Shown: one piece after another, positions 10,601 to 24,129 of the stretch
Layout of the letters: each line of letters begins with the position of its first letter
Numbering within the stretch: position 1 is the first letter of the stretch
Origin: Apteryx mantelli
Lineage: Eukaryota > Chordata > Aves > Apterygiformes > Apterygidae
Assembly: GCF_036417845.1 (NCBI RefSeq)
Contig: NC_089978.1
Location: 123,100,183 to 123,164,182 of the forward strand
Reading direction: 5' to 3'
Length of the DNA: 64,000 nucleotides
The notes under the pieces: generated by a model
What the model saw: the letters and a program-made list of their open reading frames with translations, nothing else
Told to the model about the DNA's origin: nothing
The model's database searches: none
Made by a program: the position numbers and the translations under genes

Positions 10601-13600
10601 GGGCAAACCTGTTTTTGGCTAGCTAGCAAAGTGTGGAAAACAAAACTTCCCATTCAGCAGCCCAGAAGTTCCCTTATTCGCCCATCCCACCCACAAATGG
10701 GGGAGGCAAAAAAAAAAGAAAGAAATGATTTTCCTTCACATCAAAGAAAACTCTACATTTAGAGTAGGAAAAACATAGAAGAAGGGATGTATGACAATTT
10801 CCTTTTTCACATTTTGAAACAATATTACAGTAGAACCAATATTTTCCCTTTTTCAGATTAAACTAAAAGCTGAATTTCCCAATTGCTTTGGCCATCTTTA
10901 AATTACTTGTACTACTCAAATATTCATTTGAAACTTCTCGTGCATCTCTAGCTGACATTTAACAACGTAGGGGGAAAAAGAAATCTGTTTTTCCTCTTTT
11001 GCTTCCCAAGTACTGAAATTTCTTTCCCCCTTTCTACGACTTATTTTTTTCTTTTGATTCCTTACATCTTGTACCTGTCAGCTTCACTGATAGGTGTGTA
11101 CACAAGCAGCTAGCTAATATATTGCGAGTTTTGGCTCAAGGAAAATAACATGACACAACATACTTAGTGAATTGTGATACTGAGTACAGAAAATTATAGG
11201 GGAGGCAGCAATACACAACCTGGAAGGAATATGTTTTAACATTTAGAGCTTAAGAATAGATACCTGACTGGGGATTTTTTTCTAGCACATGATTTTCTCC
11301 ACCCCTAGAGAAAATAAATAATTTTTATATTTGTAATTTGAATTTACTACATGTAGATTTATTAGTGCTTACATTTCCCTCCCCTTCTCAACTACCAAAT
11401 TTTGTGGCTTATGATACAAACAATCCTCCAAAGGTTTGCTAAATTCTAGAAAAGTATTGGGAGAAATGGAGAACTTTCCCTCTCTACCCCCACATCGAAT
11501 GTTTAAAAAAGAAAATCCATTCATTGATATTGTATGAGAAGAAGATTAAAAACTCTTCTGGGAATTCAAGTACATTGCAGACCAATGTAAATTAGCATGC
11601 AACTCTCAAAATATTCAAGCATGAACTAAAAAATATCCTGCTTTCAATAATGTCCCAAAGTAAATAATCATTTTTCATTTAAAAAGAAATGCTATAGAGA
11701 GAGACCTGCAATGTTTAACAGTAGGACTTTTCACACACTCATTTTTATGATTTTTATAATTTTTTAGAAAAAAAGAGTCATGCACAAGTATTATTAAAAC
11801 CCAATCGGTAGGCTCCTCTCTCTCTCTCTCACAAGTCAGAACCAGTTCAGAAGGTTTGCTTATGATTTACAACACCTTAGCCAAGCTAACAATCTGGCCT
11901 TGTGTAGCTCATTTATTTACAAATTAAAATGTAAGAGCTAAATATATTCTAGCTCTCTAATGGAATCATGACCAAAAATACAAGACTTTTTTCTTTTCTA
12001 CTTTTTTTTTTCCAACAATGCTGACTCATTGAATATACTATCGTACATAAAATGGTCAGAACCTAGTTTATGTCAAAGATGCTGAAAATTATGAGAAATT
12101 AGGTTTATGGATTATTTATCACTTTAGAGACAAACTGCATTAGTTGACTGGAATAGCCATTAAACATGATTAACGCTCAGTAAAACACTGTCAATGCTTT
12201 TACAGAAAGTTTCTACAGTATCTTTTGCAGCTACCTTGCATTCCAAAGCTAACAACTAGGTCAACATTGTTTGTTGCCTACTTAAACAAAGCTCCCATGA
12301 CTGGACTGAATGGACATGGCAATGATTGGTCACTTGAAACTGAATTTGAAGTACACTTGCTAGAAATATTTATCTTCTTTTAGGTTGTTAAAGAAAGCCT
12401 TATATCAGTTAAGAGCAGAGCTGGGGAAAACACTATGACTGTGAACTTTCACAGCTTGCATTCAATGCTCTTCACAGACTCACATCACTAGATGTGTGGA
12501 AAGATGCATGAACATCAAATTTAGCACAACATTGGAACTGTATTATTCTTATTAACTATTCAGCAGTTTATCTCCATTTAAATGCACCTGACATTTAGTC
12601 ATTTGGTGAGAGAGCAGAAGTCATGTGACTTGCATGTCCCACAATGCTGTGAGACTAGCAAGCAACAAGTTGACGTGGCAATCTGAATTGCCCATAGGAT
12701 GGAAAAAAAAAAGAAAAAGATTTATGAAATCTGCATGCATGATAAACTACTGACTGAATACAATTAGGGGGAAAATATAACTTTTAACAACCTCTTTTGT
12801 GACTCTACAAAAGGGTATTCTGATTCCCTCATCTCACCTGCTACCTAGCTGGCCACTGAGGATGACCCCATGAGCATCATAGCACAGCCTCTTTAACTGA
12901 ACCACAGCATCCCCAGACTTCCTCATGCAAAAAGGAGACGCATTCACAACGAGAACTCTTTGCAATGAATAATTCAGCAAGTTCTAGTCAAGAAACCCAC
13001 AACAGGCACTGCAAGGAAGATAAAGCATTTTCACTGCCCGTCATTATGTATGTTCATGCCACAGGGATTTTTCAATTATTGAACAGTGTAGAGCTGCTTA
13101 TGTTTGTAGAAAACGTCAATTTGAATTGTGTGGCTTCTACACATTCATTTATGTTTGCTAAAGGCTGCTTAACCTTAGTTTGGCTTTTCACTCCTCAGTT
13201 GCATAAAGTTGCAGATCAAAAATATTGAACAATCACTAACATTTTATGAGGCATCTTAAGTTTGAATGCTCTAACTGCAGAGTCCCAGCTTCCAATATTT
13301 TCTTATCGGAAGAAAAGCTCTATTAATTTATTTTTATTGACCAACTTAATCATTGTAAACAACTGCTAGCTAAGTGTCACAAATAACAATATGAAAGATG
13401 AAGTAGCTAGTGTTGAGTTTAATAAGTTAGTATTCTGGAAAATGCTGCTGATTTTATTTAATTCCAATTGAAATTCAACCCATAGTTTAAGAAGGAGCTC
13501 TCTTTTCAATTTACAAAGGGTATAGGAGCAGTGCTTTGAGTGGGCAACAATATTCTGCATGTAGATACACTGAGCTTCAGCTTGGTGGTGCGAATGGCTT

Positions 13601-16600
13601 ATTTTAGCTAGTGATAACAGAAATGAAGGAGTTCCTGTTGTGTGAGCTTGAAGGCATCTATCTACCATTTCCTGGGGTACCAGCAAGAATGGAAACACAC
13701 CTTGTAAATTACTGTTACACATATACTGTGTGTCAAGAGCTTTGGAATTTAATTTTTAAGTGAGTTATGAGAAAAAAATTCAAGCTTGTCCTATAGTTAT
13801 CATTTTGGTGTAGCTGGGTTTCAGGGTTGTGCCTGCATGCACATCCAGTGCACTTATGTCACTAATTTCTTGGGTGGTCCAGAAGCTGCCCAGCTAGTCA
13901 CTGCATAGAGGAAACAACGGACTGATGAGACAACAGGCAGACTTGCGGCAAAGTGTTGACCGACTCCTAGCCCCCATCACACCCAACACATGGCTAACTC
14001 TTGCAGGAGCTCTCTGGGGAGGACTTCAGACAGTTCTAGCGATTCCAGCGATTCCCTCAGGCAGATCGTACTTGGTGCAGAGCAATTTATAGGCTTCAAT
14101 GTCCTGACTAACAAGCTGGGTGGGGAACCTGGTTGTCCCAGAGACTCCCCAGGTAGTTCCTGCTGCATAATTGGCTGAACTGTACATAGATGGGATGCTT
14201 GGAAATGGTAGAAACTTTTCCTGAAGATGCAGAAATGGTGGCATAGGATCATTTCTTTAACATAGTTAGATGTTTTGTATGTAGTTTAAGATAATCAATA
14301 ACAATGGGTCATGCATGTGCTGAAGTGTAGGGAGAATTCAGAACTGCAGTCTGGGGAGTCTTACCTGATCCAGCTGAAGATGCTGACACAAAGACCCTCG
14401 CAACGGAGAGTCCCATCGCCATCCAGACAGCAACCAACCATCTTGTTCAAGACATTTGAGTCCCCATGTGAGCATCACCCTTATGCAGAGATCCTAATAA
14501 ATTAGGTTTTGTTTTTTTTGTTTTTTTTTTTTTTTTAAGCAAACACTCTATTCATGTCTGTGCAACAACTGAACATGATAGGACAGGTCCATACTACAGT
14601 CATCTGGATGGATTCTCCACTGGCCCAGATGAAGACTGTGCATATGCTACAGCTTCCATACTAAATATAGCATTTTATCAGTCAGACAAGTCTAACTATT
14701 GAGAAAGCATCATCATAGTTTTAAAACAAAATAAAACTGAGAAATGCTAAGTGACAGGTTTGCTGAACCAGAACTTCACAGAAGGATACTCTATTTCATA
14801 TCATTGACATCTGTGTATGATAAATCATGCTCAACAGCAAGCTACCATCAACAAGGTAATGATAAAATCACAAATAGAAACTTTCCTGCAATGTTGCTTC
14901 TTCATATTACTTTAAACTTATAAATACCATCTCCATAGCTTAAAATCCATTGCTCTAAAATGAAATCAGCTGCTAAATGTTAGGTGCCAGACCTTCATAA
15001 TCAGCTTGTTGCCTACAAGCAGAGCAGCACCTTTCAAAGACAGCCCACACTTTCCTAATTGTTTAATAACTGACACTGAACAAAATGACCATTGTATAGC
15101 TGAACACTTAACTTTTTTGACCCTAACATGAACTTCAAGATTCCTAAAATGATTTTGCTTCCATGGAGACAAAGTTAATTATTAGCAATGTTGTATTGCT
15201 CAGTAAGAACTGGTTAGTTCAATATTTTTTTTGTCTGAGAAATAATTCCTCAAATACAAAATTATTTATAGGTGTGCCCATCCACATCTGTGGCATAAAC
15301 ATTAGAAAAACATCCTTATCCTAAGATTCTTATCTCATAACCCTACAGCACTGAATATCTGTGGTACTTTAGAGGCATCCAATGCTTAAATGTTGAATGC
15401 CTCCCAAGATACTAATGTTGGTTCCTGACTCCTTTCTTCTGAACTGTAGCCAGAATCTCCGCCCTTTATCTCCCATCTGAACTATGCTTTCTTTCTTGCA
15501 GGGCTGCCTTAAGATGGAGCAACTCCTTTAAAAAAAATGCTCCCTTATGGCCATCGACTTTACCAATTTTATTAAAGCAGACCAGAATACATAGCTCATA
15601 AGTCGAGGAAACACAGTTGTCATCACAGACAAATCAGCAGCCCAGGAAAGCTAACTCAAAAATCAAGTAAAGAGAGCCACAGTACTAAGACAATTTGGAA
15701 TTATTATTAGGCCACTCACACAGCCCCCCACTTTCTCTTGCTAATCATTGGCTGTATTTATATCCTATTTTTGGATAATAGCTTAACTTCGCAGTGATGG
15801 TTTTTCTGGCGCACACACATTGGTGCTGTCAGTGTGCTAGTGCCTCCTGGCAATTCTTGCCGTCAATAGTAATCTACAGGAAGACTGAAAAACAATTATT
15901 TGATTATGTGACACGATGATCACTCATTGGCCTTATTTCTCCTCAGAGAAATACATCTGAGGATACATCATATCTGAAACTATAACACTAATGTGCAGGG
16001 AAGAATTACCACTGGAGTTATCCACCTTTGGTAGACTTAATTTAACTCACGGTATGATCCTCTCCAAACTCCATTTCCACCTATCTTTAGGATAATCAGA
16101 GTATTTTTCAAAGATACAAAAAGACCAACACAAAAGGATTAGAGAACAGACTCATGATGAATATGAGGTCACCAGTAATCATTGTATCCCGCTCCTGACC
16201 TTTCTGATAATGCACCACTTAAGGACTCAGAGATATTTATGACATTGCAGTTACCTAAGCCCATTTTTCCACTTCTAATCTGCATAAAGCAGATTGATTG
16301 TTACACATCCATCCTCTCTGCAGACATTATGGCAGCGCAACTAAGAAATGTTAAATAAGGTGACTAACAAATAACAAGCTCAGACATTAACAAGTTCAGT
16401 TGCAAACCATGATCACATCTTCTGTGCTTCAGAAAACTGTTTGTTTTCTGCCTGCCACATGCAAAACAGGGCAGCACATATTCTGAAAAATTTCTGATTT
16501 TCTATACAGCTGAAAAGAAACACAGAGATATGTTGTAGATTTGTGAAAAAGAGTGTTTCTCATCACAGACTTCTTTATTTTAACGTGTACATTTTAAAAC

Positions 16601-19293
16601 TCACATCCAAAGGCACAGGGGCTGTCTAGGAGGTCAACAAGGCAAAGCCCAAGAGCACCAGTACCAAGCAAGCTACATCCCCAATTGCACCTCCAGTGTC
16701 CAATGGTAAGGGGAGGCTTAACTATAGCTCCAAATACCCCAATTCTGTTCTCAGCTCCTGCCAGCTTAGTAAACCTGGAAAAATCTCCTTCATGTCTCTG
16801 TGCTTCAGCTGCCCCTGTACAGATCTGAGTTCTTCTTTTCCTGTTACTTTTCTTCTCTATACCAAGCCTAGCAGAGCTAGTTATTCCAACCAAACAGTGA
16901 TATCCCAGAAAATCAGTGTATTTAAGCTCTGCCAAGCAAAAGTGCCATTTTCAAAGCTTCAAGGATGTATCCAGCCTGTGGGATCCAACATAGAGCTGCA
17001 AGATAATTCAAAATTGAAGGGTACCCCAGGCGGTGGCCAGGCCAATTTCTGTCCCAGAGCATGGCACGCTGCGAGGTTGGACATGGTGTCTCAGGGCTTG
17101 AGCCAGAGCTTGAGAAGGGCTGCAGGGCTGCATCCCCACAGCAGGAGACTGCGGTGCCCGGCTGGGTCAGTCAGAGGAGCCAGGACCTTGGGCTGATCTG
17201 AAAACTACTGATGTGGCTTTAGCAGAACAGAGAATTAATAATAATGGCAACATCATCTTTGGGGTGGTACAAAAAAAATTGTGAGATTAACAGGTGAGGA
17301 AGAGAGAATACGTGGACCTACTGCTCAGGCAATAAAAAGAAGATTAAGCAGAGAAGGATATTTTGGGCAGCCCCGCCATTCATCCAGTCCCTTTTTCAGC
17401 TTTAAAACAGGCATTCATTTGCAAGCAGGTGCAGTTGGGAATGAAGAGGTATATTACTAACAGAAAGCACTGGGGGACTTGGCTGCTAACTTGCAGAGAT
17501 CTTTAGGAAATGGTCTGACAAGATTTTGGCTTGTTTTTCTCCACAGTTATTTATTTAGGAATATATGCAACAGTGTTAACACTATGTTTCCATTTTTGGT
17601 CACCTTCTGTGAACTTCTTTTCATAAAAATACTTGAAATACTTCACTTTCCATAAAAATCCTACCATACTGACCTTTCTCTGCCTGCTACCTGAACCCTA
17701 GCTGGTGGAGAGCCTTATGGAAACTATGGCTCTCCTTGGACAGCATCTTTCCTACACAACTATTAGAAAGCTCATCCCTTTTACTGGGTGCTTCTCATGT
17801 CCTCACGATAACCTGAAATTTCACTTCCATGCCAATGACTCTCGGATCTGTCTTAATGATGGAAAGCCCATGAGTTAGTATAAGTTCCCCAGTTGCCTGT
17901 AGAGCAAATAAAGGCTAAATCAGTCCAGGCTTTCATTCTCAGATGTGTCCCGGAGAGGCTTAAAATGGGCGCCATCTGCCATCAACCTCAGTCCATGACC
18001 ACTGTCTATTTATTTTGATGCTTCAAAAGCACCTCTTCAAGCCTGAGCAGCAATCATGCCTGCGGGGTGGGAGCTCATTCTGCGATAACTTTTTAATTAG
18101 GCAGACCATAAGAAAGATGAAGTTACCTTTCAGAATACTGTGGTTTTTTTCACCCAGGTCTGTTAGCAGCTTCCAAGAAATGAAGCCATACTCATTTCCT
18201 TTAGACACGACTGCAGCAACACTCCTCTTGCCCACCAGCTCCATATAAACTCATTTTTCTTCTTTTGTCAGCGTCTTCACAATATGGCTGCCAAAGAGCA
18301 TTGGCATGAAAGATATTTCAACCTGTATCACAGCAGCTTTCCTTGTAATTGATACAAGAATGCTAAAGGAAGAAAGATGAATTTCAAGGTTATGGTGCTG
18401 ATGCGCAAAACCTTTTTAAGGGCAGTGCTCTGATTCTATTTGCAGTTTTATATCTGGGTATAATCTGCCCATGTTATTGATGGTCTAGCAAGTCACTCCT
18501 CCTGAGCCTTGACATCTATGTGTCTTAGGGACTGCAACTCGCTAGATTTATGTTCCATACATCAAAAGCTCCCTTGGGGCTTTGTGCCTCCATAAGTAAG
18601 CTCTGTTTTATTTTTGATTCCTGAATTTTCTCCAACTTTCCATTTATCATGCTTTTCCCTTTTGGAAAGGTTGTGCTTAAAATGACCCATTAGGGTATGC
18701 AGGGACAACCTGTGCTCATAGCAAACCAGTATCATGCATGAAGACAAGCAGTCGGTTTGGAAAGACTGCATGATGAGCTATCTCAAAAATTAAATAGCAT
18801 TGAAGGGCGAGAAAAGATTAAAAAAAAAAACACCCCAAAACAGGGCAATTAAATACATGTCTTAGATTTTGAACTTATTTTTACTTTTGCATTGATTCAG
18901 ACAAGTGCAAAGGCAGATGTCCACACGTTGATCAGATACAGCTGTGGAGACACAGGGACTTTAAGTTAGGCAGTGTGCATCACAAGCACAATAAGGACAG
19001 GCTAGCACAGGCCTCTCAATAGGGCAGAAGACACGCTGAACTCCAGGGAAATGCCACTTACTGCTGCCAGGTTTAGGTCCAGCATTGATACAGCTGCATA
19101 CAGTGTAATGGCCCTGCTGGAAAAATAGATTTAGTCCTAAAAAAAGTAAGGAACTAGATGAAATGTTGTTGTGGTAAGCTGTCCACCTACTTCTGAGGCC
19201 AGAACTCAAGTGGTGTGATATGGGATTTACATCACAGAGAACTCAAATAGTGCCAGTGCTGAACACTAGGACCAATAAAGTTTGCAGCCTTTT
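10601..19293. other. host non-coding DNA, no gene seen
   Basis: AT-rich DNA with short scattered frames. The longest, about 166 codons at 16696-17196, has no recognisable domain and ends in a local GC-rich stretch at 17020-17190. An interrupted T run lies at 14507-14536 and a (TC)n tract at about 11816-11831. A low-repeat block at about 12040-12240 may be a conserved non-coding element. Confidence 0.55.
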
Positions 19294-19347
19294 GGGGGGG
19301 GGGGGGGGGGGAAGAGTTTTTAAGCCTCTATTTTTTTTTTTTTTTTT
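19294..19347 (+). repeat. poly-G (18) followed by poly-T (17)
   Basis: Eighteen G residues (19294-19311) and, after about 20 bases, seventeen T residues (19331-19347). This is the second pure G run of the window, also on the plus strand. The exact run lengths are uncertain in any assembly. Confidence 0.93.
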
Positions 19348-22300
19348 AACCTAAACTTACTGAGTATTATAATGATGAGGTTTTCCTTCTTCACTAAGCA
19401 CATTAAATGAGACAGGGAGAGTACTTCCCTTTGTGCTTGGTTTGCATTATACATCCATTTTAAGTCAAAAGTCAGGAGTGCAAAAAGCTCAGATTGCTTC
19501 TGATGATACCACAAGCATTTTACAATGAGGCAGCAAAAATCCTGATTAGCAGCAATTCTGGCTTTAATCTGTGGAGTATAAAATGGAGTAACATGTTTTA
19601 CAGAGATGCAGAATAAATAAGTAAGCAGACAAGGAACTTTTTATTTGTATATGCAAAAGCTACTGACTATCTCAGGCCTACCTGGGTTAGATTTCAGAGC
19701 TCGTTTCGTTCTGGTATTGTTTTAAGAACAGTAATTTGTTTCATCCACATCAACAAGCCTTGCTGCCTTCCCTTGAAAGGCAGGGTTCACATGGAAGGCT
19801 TCAGTCTTTCAAGCTCAGAAATGACAATGCGCAGAGAGGATTTTTCCTTCATCAGAGGCTGATTCCAAAAACGTCCGTCTTTGCTTTCTCTACTATCAAA
19901 ATTCATCACACACCTCTGAGCTGATATCCTATTTAAAATCCTGAAATTATAAATAGCCAATAGACCTCAACAAGTTTGTCCTGTTTTCCAACATTATTAC
20001 TTTTTAGCAAGTCACCATGCTTAAGCAAGTTGTTTTGACATGCTTTTAGAAGAGTTTGCATCAGCCACAAGGACAGGTTTATAAGTGTGATATTAATTTT
20101 CCTCAGTCTCAGCATGTCTGAAGAAAGGAAAAACACAGAAAGTAGCTATGTGAATTATCAGCCTCACCACTCTTCATAGCGGTTCCTATAAAAAGAAGGG
20201 ACAGAAAACAGTTTTAGATTCCCACTACCCATATAATGCACCTCGACCTTGGGGCGGAGAGGGGAAAGGAGAGCAGCCTGATCCAAAGGGACAGAGATTC
20301 TCAGCCGTTTTGAAAGTAGGATGCAAGTCTGAGTTTTCAAAAGAAAAAAAAGAAATAAAAAAGGGGGCATTCAAATCTAGTTACTAGATCTTTAGTGGCA
20401 GCTTGGGGACCAGTGGCACCACCAATAAAAGTACTGAACAAATGCACCCAGTGACCAGAAAATAACCGTTATTCTTAATTAGTGCATTTTGGGCAAGGCT
20501 GGCCTTTATACCTCTGTTTCAAACTGTGCCAGAGACTTTATGCCCTGGCCCCTGCAGAGAAACTATATAAAGCTCATTATACCTGTAATATCATGTCTCT
20601 TTCAGGACCAGGCAGAATCATCAGGCCCTGAACAGATCTTAACAGACCAATTCATAAATAAGTCTCTTCTATTCAGCACAGGAATTGAGGGAAGCAACAA
20701 AGTAACAGAGGAGGGGAAAAAAAAAAAAAGAAAACTTCAAAAATTGTCAGGACCTAAAAATAGGTTTGCCAGGTCAAGCCAGAATTCATAACTTGCGTGT
20801 AGATTTCCCAGGTTAATGACATTGTATGTATCTAATAGAATCATTCATCACCCTGACTTTCTGGCTAAGATGACTCAGCTACACCACCTACTATCATTCA
20901 TAACTGCGATACAACCTTAGAACACCCTTGTCATTTTGTCTTTACACATACATCCCTGTGATATCACTTACAAAAATACTTTTAAGGAAAAAATTATGTT
21001 TTCCTATTCATCACATACAGCTATTTAGGTCACCAGGCAGTAGCCGCTGCAGGTAGGTAAAAAGTAGTATTTAGGCTTAAGTGCCGCATATCTGAGATAA
21101 ATTATTGCATTGCTATGATCCTCAGAGGGCAAAGAGGATTCAATACAAGAGAGACATAGTTGTCTGTGGGACTCTAGTCACGATTAGTCCAAGCTAAGTC
21201 AAAAGCCAGAATACGTGTTATATTGATGATACTTTGACACCCTTGCTAAAGCAGCTTGCTAGCTTTAACAAACATCAGCTATGTATGCAGTTTGGTTAAC
21301 AAAAAAGAAACTGAAAGCCATACATCTTTCTGCATGAGAGTTAAGCAATACCAGAAGTAAGGGTTTTGTTTGTTTCCTAAAAGAAGATTATTATATCTCT
21401 TCTTCAACTAAATTTTTTTCTCTGTGGAACCATTTGCCACTGAAGCTTACATACACCACACACTCTTACAACTTAACCCACGTCCCAGGTGCTTAACTAG
21501 AATTTAAAAAAAGAGAGTACCACCTGATACACCTGGAGGCCTTTTTCACAGCATCTGTTGCAAGTCAAGGTCAATTTGAGGGCAGCCAGCAAGAAAGAGA
21601 CAGAAAAACAGAAGGCCCCAGTGAGAACACACCTCACCCACACTAATCCTCCACCTTTCTGGAGGGTTCAGATCCATCAGGGAGCACTAGTCCCTGGCAC
21701 CGCTGAAAACCCAAGGCTTTGCTGTAACTCAGAGGCTTCTAGAGGAGCCAGTCTTCCTGCCACCATCCTTGCAGCAGAATAATGGTGCGGGAAAGGAGAT
21801 TACCCGAGACACTGGGACATGTGCAACATCTATTTCAAACAGCCACGTTATGCCCAATAGGCTACAGTGGCCTCAAAGCATCTGCACAATGTAGCGTTCA
21901 AAGTCAAGAAAACTTCGCTTGCTTCTTCTCTACCATGAGAATAAAAAGCTTTCCCCCTCACCTCAAGATTTCAAAACATCTTAGATATGAAAAAGGTAGG
22001 AGAGATTATTTAAGACTGTCCAAGGTGGCTATGGGAGCATGAACTTAATGAGAAGAAAACTGTGGCATTATAACCAAGTTTATTGCCAACAACAGCTGCA
22101 TAACATGAAATGAAGATGATACTTTAAGCTCACAAACTAACTGGTAGGCCATCAATATACAGCTTTAGCTCATCAGCAGTGCTCTACCAACAGTCAGTGA
22201 GCAGGACTACTTGCGATGAGGCTGAGAGACAGAAGGACATAACAATGCCTACTATTCTGTCTAGGGAGAAAGTTACTGTCAAAACCTGTTTCTGACAAAA

Positions 22301-24079
22301 GATACTATTTCTGTCCAAACAGACACCGCATAGTTACCTAAGCATTTGGACAAGGTTTTATTTTGTTTTACGAAGATTCATTTTAGTGGTTTTGGACGTT
22401 AAATCTTTCCACTTTTCTACAAAAAATAAAATGAATTGTGCAGAAATAAATTAAAGCCTTGCCTTTGAAAGAGTAAGCTGTAGTCTTGGGAAGTCTCTGA
22501 TGGGCTCCCCCAGCTTCTGATTTTCTGAAGCTCACAGTACCCTGCTGGATATATGGCATGAATACACAAAGTGGATCTTATTCACTACACACAACGAATA
22601 ACACTGCACAGCCAGCACAGCATGCTGTGCTGTGCTGCTCTGTTGCTGGGTATTCATAGCATGAAGAGGGACACTGCATAAAGGTATCAGCAGTGCAGTT
22701 TCCACAGTATGGCCTTAAGTGAAGCAATAGACCTCCTAGGATGTCACCATTTCTATCTCTAGAATAGAAACAAGATCAGACTACAAAAACAGGAAATTCA
22801 ATCCATTCATATTCCTGAAGCTTTTGACAGTTATCAGATGAAAGATCCTATATGAAAGCAAGTTTCTCTTTAATTAGATGCATTGCTAGCAAGAAGAGAG
22901 ATTCTCCTGAGCCACAGACTTCCACAGCCTTCAGCCCATCCCTACCAGCACCCTCCTGGCCGCTCGCCCCTCAGGGGCCCCGTGGGAAAGGCAAGGCCTG
23001 CATCCCAAATCCTATCATCGCCTCTTCTCCATCACACCACATTACATGTTCAGGCCCACTGTTTGCCACCCAGTTGTGCTTAAGTGTCAGAGAAAGCATC
23101 ACGGCAGGGACTACCCGTGTGAAGGAGACACTGCTGATATAGAAATCAAGCAGAAAACAGACCCAAAGAAATAGCCCTGGAGGGGTGAGGGGGGACTTCA
23201 CTGCTCAACAGAAAAGCTGCTCACGCGGGAAGGACCACAACCAGTAAAGAAAGTCACTCCTGCCTCAATGCTGCCATCCAATCAATGACTACAAATACTT
23301 GTCTTTAGAGAGGACTGGGAATTTCCCCTCATACCAAGACATCTCCATTCACACAAAGGCAACATGGGTTGCAGGGACCCACAAGAAAGGGCAAGACAAA
23401 CTAAGAACAAAGTAACCCCTTGCATATGCAGTGGGTTTTGTTTTTTTTTTCTTGGTTCACTTCTTGCATGTTCAACATAAGATGTGAGTCAGTCTCTGCA
23501 GAATACAGGCTGGTGGCTTGGTAGGGCACAAATGCTTCAGGTGAAGCAAATGAAGATAACTCTAGTCAAGAGTCACCACAGATGAAGAGGTGGGATGTCT
23601 ATGTGAAACATGATGTATGAATTCAGTTTATTTCCTAATCATGGATCAGTGTTTCTTATCCTTGGGCTATCAATCTGCTAGGAAGTAGTAGACTGCATAT
23701 GCCTTTGCTCTGCATATGATATTTAAGGTTCCACTCTTCCACTGTATGGAAGCATATCTGTCTCTCTGATTCTAGTGTCATGTCCCGTCCCATCCCCCCC
23801 CAACTCCAAAAGCTTTCCTAGTTACACCGTGTATAATTCAGAGTTTGTTCACTGCTTTGTGTCATGGATGATATTTAAAAGAGCAAGCCATACTCTTCTT
23901 TTGTCAGCTTACGGTGTATTTCATCTCCCACTATCTCATAAAGTGACAGCTTGATTATAATGTAATTACTTTTTTTTAGTGAACCTGGTGCATAGTTTTA
24001 TTTCCAGATGGGTTTATGTTCCTTACATTTAAGCTCATTATGAACAAGACGACTGCACTGGGAAAATAGAAAGCAAGTC
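19348..24079. other. host non-coding DNA, no gene seen
   Basis: No frame above about 100 codons. Short A runs occur near 20717. A GC-richer stretch with overlapping frames lies at about 22910-23010. No coding signature or transposon was recognised. Confidence 0.55.
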
Positions 24080-24129
24080 TTTTCTTCTCTCTCTCTCTTC
24101 TTCTTTTTTTTTTTTTTTTTTTTTTTTTT
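24080..24129 (+). repeat. pyrimidine tract ending in poly-T (26)
   Basis: CT-rich sequence (24080-24103) followed by twenty-six T residues (24104-24129). The Lys/Arg-rich minus-strand frame across it is an artefact. Only a few bases separate it from ordinary sequence on either side, and no retroposed element was recognised next to it. Confidence 0.9.

Noticed and set aside
14487..14536. AATAAA followed by a homopolymer, possible retrocopy
   Set aside because: The homopolymer is T, not A, on the strand carrying AATAAA, so it is not a poly-A tail.
16696..17196. 166-codon plus-strand frame, the longest outside the provirus
   Set aside because: No recognised domain. It ends in a GC-rich patch that lengthens frames by chance.
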